Shown here piece by piece: positions 39,783 to 44,808 of a stretch of 44,808 bases of DNA. The DNA is from an uncultured Comamonas sp. (GTDB lineage: Bacteria > Pseudomonadota > Gammaproteobacteria > Burkholderiales > Burkholderiaceae_C): positions 1 through 44,808 of the forward strand of contig CABIIJ010000019.1 in the NCBI GenBank assembly GCA_902175065.1. Direction: 5' to 3'. The position numbers were made by a program, and so were the translations under genes. Position 1 is the stretch's first letter. The number at the start of each line of letters is the position of its first letter. The notes under the pieces are model-generated. The model worked only from the letters and a program-made list of their open reading frames with translations. It made no database searches and was not told the DNA's origin.

Positions 39783-40151
39783 ATGGCTTTGCACACCCAC
39801 CTGCCGATCTATCGCAAGGGCTGCGATCTTGTGTCGCTGGCCTATGAGGTTCAGAAGGAAATGCCTCGGCATTTCAAGCGGACACTTGGAGAAAAGATCG
39901 TAGCTCTCTGCATGGACATGCTCGACCTGATGGCCGAAGCAAATGCCTCCAAAGGCCATGAGCGGGCGGACTGCATCCGCCTCCTGCTCAAATGCCAGCA
40001 CAGGGCCACGGTATTGCTTCGGGTCAGCCACGAGAAGCGCTGCATATCCAACAAGGTGTGGGCGCAGTCCGTGCAACTGCTGGACAACATCGGCAAGCAG
40101 GGCGGTGGCTGGCTCAAAAAATCCGTGAACGCAAAGGCACCCGCAGCATGA
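39783..40151 (+). CDS. avd: Avd-like DGR accessory protein
   Basis: A 122-residue, helical, basic protein between the second target gene and the TR, the usual place of the accessory variability determinant. It has four helices: RKGCDLVSLAYEVQKEMPRH, FKRTLGEKIVALCMDMLDLM, ERADCIRLLLKCQHRATVLL and ISNKVWAQSVQLLDNIGKQG. This is the four-helix-bundle Avd family, known to form a pentamer that binds the DGR reverse transcriptase and RNA. The upstream ribosome-binding site is weak. The stop overlaps the RT frame's ATG (ATGA). Confidence 0.85.
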   Translation: MALHTHLPIYRKGCDLVSLAYEVQKEMPRHFKRTLGEKIVALCMDMLDLMAEANASKGHERADCIRLLLKCQHRATVLLRVSHEKRCISNKVWAQSVQLLDNIGKQGGGWLKKSVNAKAPAA

Positions 40152-41557
40152 CAGTTACGGCTCTCATGCCTGTGTGCAACTTGAATCTGGTCGCGCCGCT
40201 GGGTGACCTACCCACCGCAAGGCACATCGCAGATACCGCCGCCCCTGGGCTGGCCCGGTCTGGTGCAGTTTCCCCGCTGATCGGCGCAAGCCTTCGGCGG
40301 GGTGACGTGGAAAGCGCGAATACTCCGCTGGCCGGGCGTTCAATCAGAACTTCAACAACGGCAACCAGAACAACAACGGCGTCTCGTTTGAGGCCCGCGC
40401 CCGGTTCGTCCGCAGCATCAAGCTCGTTCACATTCAGCCAGCTCGTGCAAGCCTATCTGGACTGCCGCCGCCACAAGCGCAGCAGTTCAAGCTGCCAGGC
40501 TTTTGAGGCACACCTGGAGCGCAATCTATGCGCTCTGTTTGAAGAAATCGCATCTGGGCAATACCGCCCCGGGCGATCCATCTGCTTTGTCGTCACACGG
40601 CCCAAGCCCCGCGAGGTTTGGGCCGCTGATTTCCGTGACCGGGTTGTCCATCATCTGCTCTACAACCACATTGCGCCGCGTTTTCTGGCCTCCTTCGTGG
40701 CCGGAAGCAGCGCCTGCATTCCTGGTCGGGGCACTCTCTACGCGGCCCGGCATGTGGAAGCAGGCATGCGCAGCATCACGCAGAACTGGAGCCGAAAGGC
40801 TTTCTACTTGAAAGCCGACCTCTCCAACTTCTTCGTCTCCATCGACAAGCATGTGCTGTGGGAACAAATCACTGTCAAGGTGCATGAGCCGTTTTGGCAG
40901 TGGCTGGCCCACACCATCTTGTTCCATGACCCGCGTGAGAACGTCATCGTTCAAAGCGGGCCACGCCTACTGGCCCAGGTACCGCCTCACAAAAGCCTGT
41001 TCTCGGCGCCGGCTGATACGGGACTGCCCATCGGCAACCTGTCCTCGCAGTTCTTCGCCAACGTCCACCTGGATGCACTCGACCAGTTCTGCAAGCATCG
41101 ACTCAAAGCACGGCACTACACCCGGTACGTGGATGATTTTGTCCTGCTGGCCGAATCAACACAATGGCTATCGCAAGCGCTCCAGCGCATTGAACACTTC
41201 CTCGGCTCCCGACTGCACGCACAGCTCAACCCGAAGAAAACCATCCTCCAGCCGGTATCGCGTGGCATTGATTTCGCCGGGCAAGTCATCCTTCCCTGGC
41301 GGCGCATCACCCGCCCGCGCACCCTGCGTCAGGCCCTGCACAGGCTGGAACACATGCCAGACGCCGATGTGTACGCCAGCGGCAATAGCTACCTGGGGCT
41401 GGCCCGACAAGCCAGCGCCAGCCACCACGCCCAAGCCCAACTCTGCCGCGCCCTACTCAAACGCGGGCACGCGGTCGATGGGATGCACTTGACCAAGGCG
41501 TTTCGCAAAGCGCCGACCACAAGCAGAAAGGACACGCATGAAACCCCTGCCCTTTGA
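40148..41557 (+). CDS. DGR reverse transcriptase
   Basis: A 469-residue frame from ATG 40148, coupled to Avd by an ATGA overlap. The RT domain has KADLSNFFVSID with Asp224, the DGR-specific IGNLSSQ at 295-301 (most other RTs have QGxxxSP) and the YVDD catalytic box at 327-330. It copies TR RNA into cDNA with errors at adenines, which replaces VR sequence. The conserved domain begins near residue 95 (FSQLVQAYL), so the first 90 residues, coded across the TR, are an unusual extension. A GTG at 40445 would give a family-sized 370-residue protein but has no ribosome-binding site. The true start is unsettled. Confidence 0.9.
   Translation: MTVTALMPVCNLNLVAPLGDLPTARHIADTAAPGLARSGAVSPLIGASLRRGDVESANTPLAGRSIRTSTTATRTTTASRLRPAPGSSAASSSFTFSQLVQAYLDCRRHKRSSSSCQAFEAHLERNLCALFEEIASGQYRPGRSICFVVTRPKPREVWAADFRDRVVHHLLYNHIAPRFLASFVAGSSACIPGRGTLYAARHVEAGMRSITQNWSRKAFYLKADLSNFFVSIDKHVLWEQITVKVHEPFWQWLAHTILFHDPRENVIVQSGPRLLAQVPPHKSLFSAPADTGLPIGNLSSQFFANVHLDALDQFCKHRLKARHYTRYVDDFVLLAESTQWLSQALQRIEHFLGSRLHAQLNPKKTILQPVSRGIDFAGQVILPWRRITRPRTLRQALHRLEHMPDADVYASGNSYLGLARQASASHHAQAQLCRALLKRGHAVDGMHLTKAFRKAPTTSRKDTHETPAL
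40321..40413 (+). repeat. DGR template repeat (TR)
   Basis: 93 bases with 20 adenines, grouped as AAC/AAT codons in the VR reading frame (one AAT and seven AAC are the varied positions). Compared with both VRs every difference is at an adenine. The CAG codons stay unchanged in both VRs. The TR lies between the Avd gene and the conserved RT domain, within the open frame that runs on into the RT, but in a frame different from that of the VRs. Confidence 0.92.
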
Positions 41558-41666
41558 AATCACCGGCCCCTACCGGCGCAGCCTGCGCCACGTCCGACGC
41601 TGGTGCGTTGTGCTGCTGGCCCTGGCAGCTCCTGTCTTTTGGGCGCTGCTGACCAGCAGCTCCTAA
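41538..41666 (+). CDS. Small membrane protein, 42 residues
   Basis: MKPLPFEITGPYRRSLRHVR then RWCVVLLALAAPVFWALLTS and a short end; one basic N-terminal part and one membrane helix. AAAGGA lies 6 bases before ATG. It overlaps the RT 3' end by 20 bases in another frame. Function unknown. Confidence 0.5.
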   Translation: MKPLPFEITGPYRRSLRHVRRWCVVLLALAAPVFWALLTSSS

Positions 41667-41685
41667 GTTTTGCTCCTCATTTTTC

Positions 41686-41713
41686 GCCCGCTAACACACC
41701 AGCGGGCTTTTTT
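41686..41713 (+). terminator. Intrinsic terminator after the DGR unit
   Basis: GCCCGCT-aacacacc-AGCGGGC is followed by six T. It closes the DGR transcript. Confidence 0.8.
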
Positions 41714-41730
41714 ATCCTTCGCCGACCGCC

Positions 41731-41991
41731 ATGACCAACCACCCCGCTTTGAACATCATTGACCCCCGAACCCGCTTCCGCCGAACTCAGGCGCAGATCT
41801 GCGCTCAGGTGCGCGAAATGGGCCATGCCGGGCGCACCCGCATCACCAATGCCACCACAGATCGAACTGAGCCGTGGCAACTTTTTGCGGCACCGGCACG
41901 AATCGAGGGCGAGCAGCACCGGCAGTACCCCAGCCGAATCGGCGAGCGCCGCGTTTGGCTGGACGGATGGCAAAAGGAAACCGGCGCATGA
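41731..41991 (+). CDS. Small basic phage protein, unknown
   Basis: An 86-residue Arg-rich protein (MTNHPALNIIDPRTRFRRTQ...). It starts 18 bases after the terminator's T-run and overlaps the next gene by ATGA. No family recognised. Confidence 0.5.
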   Translation: MTNHPALNIIDPRTRFRRTQAQICAQVREMGHAGRTRITNATTDRTEPWQLFAAPARIEGEQHRQYPSRIGERRVWLDGWQKETGA

Positions 41992-42293
41992 CTTACTACA
42001 AGCGCCACCGATGGACGCCGGAGCAGGATCGGTACATCCTGGAGCACCACAAAGTAGAGAACGTGGCCGAAATGGCCAAAGCCCTGGGGCTGCCGTACTA
42101 CAAAGTGCGCACCCGTACCAGGGCAATTGCAAGACGAGCCCTGCCACAGATCGCAGGGGTACAAGCCATCGAATGGGCCGGAGGCAGTTACTACCGTCTG
42201 CCGCCCAAACAAACAATGCACCGTGGCATCACCGGGCGCCTGATACACCACAGCGCCACAGCGCTGGACGATGCGCCGGAGGATGGGCAATGA
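41988..42293 (+). CDS. Myb/SANT-like small DNA-binding protein
   Basis: A 101-residue protein. Residues about 8-48 (RWTPEQDRYILEHHKVENVA, EMAKALGLPYYKVRTRTRAI) have the three-helix pattern with spaced aromatic residues of Myb/SANT-like domains found in phage regulators. A basic C-terminus follows. Coupled by ATGA overlaps to both neighbours. Regulatory role inferred. Confidence 0.62.
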   Translation: MTYYKRHRWTPEQDRYILEHHKVENVAEMAKALGLPYYKVRTRTRAIARRALPQIAGVQAIEWAGGSYYRLPPKQTMHRGITGRLIHHSATALDDAPEDGQ

Positions 42294-42793
42294 AAAAGCG
42301 CACCCCCCGCCGCGCCAGCAGCCACTACGGACCGTGGCACGTCATGCTGGCCAACCCCGACAAGCCCATGCCACCCAGCCGCTACCGGCACCAGCTCACG
42401 CGGATGCACCTTGCCCTGGCCAACATCACCAACGGCCAAAACCCCACGGACGAAGACTGGCGATTGATTGCAGATGCAATCAACCTGGTCGAAACCCTGG
42501 TGCTGCAAGGCATCGCCCAGGACGAAAGCGGCCTGCTGCACGACGCAATCACCGCCGTGGCCGAAGCCTTTGACCGCGCCGACCAGGACAGCGCACGAAT
42601 GCGCTTGACAGGCCCAGGTATTACCGCTTGCCGCGCCGTGCTGGCCGACTGGGGCGCGTGCCTTGAGCAGCTACCGGAGCGCACGGTTATCGAGGCCCAC
42701 ATTGCCACCGACCGGCGCATTGCCGAAAAACTGCGTCGCTACAGCCTGGGCAACCGGGCAGCGGTCGTGACGCGGTTTGAAACGGAGACTTGA
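42290..42793 (+). CDS. Phage protein, helical, unknown
   Basis: A 167-residue helical protein (MKKRTPRRASSHYGPWHVML...), with WRLIADAINLVETLVLQGIA, ESGLLHDAITAVAEAFDRAD and IEAHIATDRRIAEKLRRYSL. Typical of small accessory proteins in phage right arms. Coupled by ATGA to the Myb-like gene. Confidence 0.6.
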   Translation: MKKRTPRRASSHYGPWHVMLANPDKPMPPSRYRHQLTRMHLALANITNGQNPTDEDWRLIADAINLVETLVLQGIAQDESGLLHDAITAVAEAFDRADQDSARMRLTGPGITACRAVLADWGACLEQLPERTVIEAHIATDRRIAEKLRRYSLGNRAAVVTRFETET

Positions 42794-43018
42794 ATGCCGC
42801 TACCGCATGACATTGCCCGCTGTCCAGGCGTAGGCAGCGATGACGAGAACGAAGGCTGGCGCGAAGGCTGTGAAACCTGTCTTCGCCGAACAAAACCGGG
42901 CGATGAGCGCTATCAATCCTGGATGCAGCCACCGCCCATCATCGCGTTTTTTTGCGAGTACCTGATAGAGCCAGGGGAGCACGAAACTCTGCGCCCTGAA
43001 CCTATTGCCCGCCGTTGA
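42794..43018 (+). CDS. Small phage protein with Cys pairs, unknown
   Basis: A 74-residue acidic protein (MPLPHDIARCPGVGSDDENE...). Three Cys near residues 10, 26 and 29 (GCETCLRR) may bind a metal. GGAG lies 9 bases before ATG. The 3' end runs into the terminator stem at 43008. Confidence 0.55.
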   Translation: MPLPHDIARCPGVGSDDENEGWREGCETCLRRTKPGDERYQSWMQPPPIIAFFCEYLIEPGEHETLRPEPIARR

Positions 43019-43032
43019 GCGGGATTTTTTTT
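43008..43032 (+). terminator. Intrinsic terminator before the C5 methyltransferase
   Basis: CCCGC-cgttga-GCGGG-a is followed by eight T; the stem overlaps the last codons of the preceding gene. Confidence 0.78.
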
Positions 43033-43041
43033 GGAGGCTGC

Positions 43042-44358
43042 GTGCTTACACCGCAATTTGTCCTTGCCCTATCGGCCAAGCTGGTAGTTGATTTGTTCGC
43101 CGGCGGCGGCGGCGCGTCCACAGGCATCGAGCAGGCCATTGGCCGGCATGTAGACATCGCAATCAATCACAGCCCCGATGCCATCGGGATGCACGAGATC
43201 AATCACCCGCAGACCCAGCACTATTGCGCTGACGTTTTCGAGGTAGATCCCCGCGCCGCTACTGCTGGTCAACCGGTGGGCCTGCTGCACGCCAGCCCGG
43301 ACTGCACACATTTCAGCCAGGCAAAAGGTGGCCAGCCGCGCAGCAAGGAAATCCGTTCCCTGGCCTGGGTCGTGATTCGCTGGGCCGGGACTGTGCGCCC
43401 GGACGTCATCACGCTGGAGAACGTCGAGCAGATGCTGCAATGGTCACCTTTAGTGGCAAAGCGCTGTCCGGCCACAGGCCGCGTTGTCACGCTGGACGAA
43501 GTGACCGACCCCGCAACCGGCAAAACCACCTGGCGCGTGGCCGCCCCGGGCGAAGTCGTGCCGCGCGGCAATCAATTCCTGGTACCCAGCAAAAAGCACC
43601 TGGGCCGCAACTGGAATCACTTTGTGCAGGCCCTGCGTGACCTGGGCTATGCCGTGCAGTGGCGCGTGATCTGCAATGCAGACCTGGGTGCCCACAGCAC
43701 CCGCACGCGGCTCTACATGATCGCTCGGTGCGACGGCTTGCCGATTGTCTGGCCTGAGCAGACCCACGCCAAAAAGCCCAAGCCCGGCCAGGCGCGGCAC
43801 CGCCCCGCTGCCGATTGCATTGACTGGAGCATCCCCGGAAAAAGCATCTTTGGCCGCGATAAGCCTTTGGTAGAAGCCACGATGCGCCGCATCGCCTACG
43901 GTATGGAGCGCTTTGTGCTCAAAAACCCGCAGCCTTTTATCGTCAAAAACATGGCCGCGACACTGGTGCAATACGAATTGAGTCAAGACGATGAAGCAGG
44001 GGCCATGCGCTGCGCCGCCTTCCTGATGCGCTATCACGGCAATGGGGGACAGTGGAGCGATCTGCGCGAGCCGATGACGACCGTCACCACCCGCGACCGC
44101 CTGGCACTTGTGACCGTGTGGCTCAAAGGCGAACCCTGGGTAATCGTGGACATCACCCTACGGATGCTTGTTCCGCGCGAGCTTTACAACGCCCAGGACT
44201 TCCCGCCCGGGTACGTCATCGACCGGACGGCGGCAGGGAAGCCCCTGACAAAAACGGCCCAAGTTCGCATGGCCGGCAACAGCGTCAGCCCCTTGCCGAT
44301 GCGGCTCATCGTCGCCGCGAACTACACCGAGGCCCAGGCCCAGCGCTTGGCCGCTTGA
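43042..44358 (+). CDS. C5-cytosine DNA methyltransferase
   Basis: A 438-residue enzyme with the ordered motifs of the family: VVDLFAGGGGASTGIEQA (motif I, SAM binding, near residue 17), motif IV with catalytic Cys88 in SPDCTHFSQAKG, ENVEQ at 126-130 (motif VI), a QWRVICNADLGAHSTRTRLY motif VIII and GNSVSPLPM near the C-terminus (motif X). Motif IV is PDC rather than the usual PPC, as seen in several phage methylases. The start is GTG 43042 with GGAGG 6 bases upstream. Phages use such enzymes to protect DNA from host restriction. The target recognition region lies at about 150-250, so the recognised sequence cannot be read. Confidence 0.85.
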   Translation: MLTPQFVLALSAKLVVDLFAGGGGASTGIEQAIGRHVDIAINHSPDAIGMHEINHPQTQHYCADVFEVDPRAATAGQPVGLLHASPDCTHFSQAKGGQPRSKEIRSLAWVVIRWAGTVRPDVITLENVEQMLQWSPLVAKRCPATGRVVTLDEVTDPATGKTTWRVAAPGEVVPRGNQFLVPSKKHLGRNWNHFVQALRDLGYAVQWRVICNADLGAHSTRTRLYMIARCDGLPIVWPEQTHAKKPKPGQARHRPAADCIDWSIPGKSIFGRDKPLVEATMRRIAYGMERFVLKNPQPFIVKNMAATLVQYELSQDDEAGAMRCAAFLMRYHGNGGQWSDLREPMTTVTTRDRLALVTVWLKGEPWVIVDITLRMLVPRELYNAQDFPPGYVIDRTAAGKPLTKTAQVRMAGNSVSPLPMRLIVAANYTEAQAQRLAA

Positions 44359-44363
44359 TACCC

Positions 44364-44389
44364 GCCCACCACCACGGTGGGCTTTTTTT
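44364..44389 (+). terminator. Intrinsic terminator after C5 methyltransferase
   Basis: GCCCACC-accac-GGTGGGC is followed by seven T, 5 bases after the methyltransferase stop. Confidence 0.8.
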
Positions 44390-44398
44390 GGAAGCCTC

Positions 44399-44808
44399 AT
44401 GAACACTCCCCGCGTACTCGACCCCTGCTGCGGCAGCCGAATGATGTGGTTTGACCGCCAGCACCCAGATGCTGTTTTTGGAGACAAGCGCCGTGAAAGC
44501 CATGTTCTGTGCGACGGACGACAACTGCACATTCAACCCGACACCGTGATGGACTTCCTGGCGCTGCCATTTGCTGATGGGTCTTTCCACTTGGTCGTTT
44601 TTGACCCGCCGCACCTCAAGCACGCTGGCCCACGCTCCTGGTTGCGTGCCAAGTATGGCGTGCTGGGCGAGAGCTGGCGCGACGACCTGCGCCAAGGCTT
44701 TGCTGAGTGCTTTCGCGTCCTGGCCAGCAACGGAACGCTGATTTTCAAGTGGGCGGAAGACCAGGTGAAAGTGCGCGAAGTGCTTGAGCTTGCTCCCCAC
44801 CCCCCCCC
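44399..44808 (+). CDS. Class I SAM-dependent methyltransferase, cut at window end
   Basis: An open frame of 136 codons with no stop before the edge. It has LDPCCGSRMMWFD (SAM-binding Gly-type loop near residue 7), then LPFADGSFHLVVFDPPHLKH with DPPH, the catalytic motif of amino-type DNA/RNA methyltransferases. A FAECFRVLASNGTLIFKWAE segment follows. It is probably a phage DNA adenine or N4-cytosine methylase and a second DNA-modification gene next to the C5 enzyme. The last bases are a run of C that gives Pro repeats; the real C-terminus is missing. Confidence 0.7.
   Translation, partial: MNTPRVLDPCCGSRMMWFDRQHPDAVFGDKRRESHVLCDGRQLHIQPDTVMDFLALPFADGSFHLVVFDPPHLKHAGPRSWLRAKYGVLGESWRDDLRQGFAECFRVLASNGTLIFKWAEDQVKVREVLELAPHPP

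Noticed and set aside
39992-40147. Upstream extension of the RT frame to 39992
   Set aside because: It overlaps the Avd gene in another frame and lacks a ribosome-binding site; the ATGA-coupled ATG at 40148 is better supported.
1-44808. CRISPR array, insertion sequence or attachment site
   Set aside because: No regularly spaced direct repeats, transposase or integrase seen. The only multi-copy repeats are the DGR TR/VRs and the late motif.

Overview
The window looks like most of the genome of a temperate, probably podovirus-type tailed phage (or prophage) of a GC-rich betaproteobacterium, most likely a Burkholderiales/Comamonadaceae host. This rests on the gene order, the high GC content, and the overall resemblance to Bordetella BPP-1-like phages: a terminase-portal-scaffold-capsid block, short-tail proteins, and a diversity-generating retroelement. 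The host is an inference. No integrase or lysis cassette is visible, and the genes at both ends are cut, so the phage continues on at least one side.

Layout. (1) 1-23243, minus strand: late morphogenesis. From the right come small terminase, large terminase, portal, scaffold, major capsid protein, decoration-like protein, adaptor, a stabilisation-like protein, two tail proteins with BspA-type (DUF285) repeats, a sialidase-like Asp-box propeller, internal virion proteins, fibre-like proteins, and a truncated ejection protein at the left edge. One lone plus-strand secreted gene (3297-3650) sits among them. Five copies of a motif, GCACAGYATAGGGTT on the minus strand, stand in front of what look like five late transcription units; three of them directly follow intrinsic terminators. 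(2) 23331-28902, minus strand: early operon with a Cro-like repressor, small regulators, a Rha/antirepressor protein, replication proteins, a DUF1064 nuclease, a Ref-like nuclease and an HTH protein. (3) 28903-31117: the genetic switch. A CI/LexA-type repressor is followed by a membrane protein likely expressed from the prophage. Operators of the form ATCGG-N4-CCGAT lie in the cro promoter and, about 2.2 kb away, in a second promoter that fires rightward. (4) 31118-33353: an unusual, mostly non-coding region. Two blocks of about 770 and 890 nt are full of long inverted repeats and tRNA-like T-loops, with three small coupled genes between them. (5) 33372-38508, plus strand: recombination genes (RecT-type annealase plus YqaJ-type exonuclease) and small phage proteins. 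(6) 38585-41557: a complete diversity-generating retroelement (DGR) with two target genes, an Avd-like accessory protein, a template repeat (TR) and a reverse transcriptase carrying the DGR signature IGNLSSQ and YVDD. Both variable repeats (VR) differ from the TR only where the TR has adenine (11 and 7 substitutions). (7) 41538-44808: small proteins, a C5-cytosine DNA methyltransferase and a truncated second methyltransferase.

How it fits together: the repressor probably holds both early operons off. The leftward operon leads to replication and then late transcription. The rightward one gives the structured RNAs, recombination functions, DGR and DNA methylation. Its gene clusters are separated by intrinsic terminators, which suggests antitermination, and the structured leader right after the operator-promoter is a candidate for that role. 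The strongest observations are the two-target DGR whose TR lies inside the open frame of its reverse transcriptase, the five-copy late motif, and the two structured RNA blocks.
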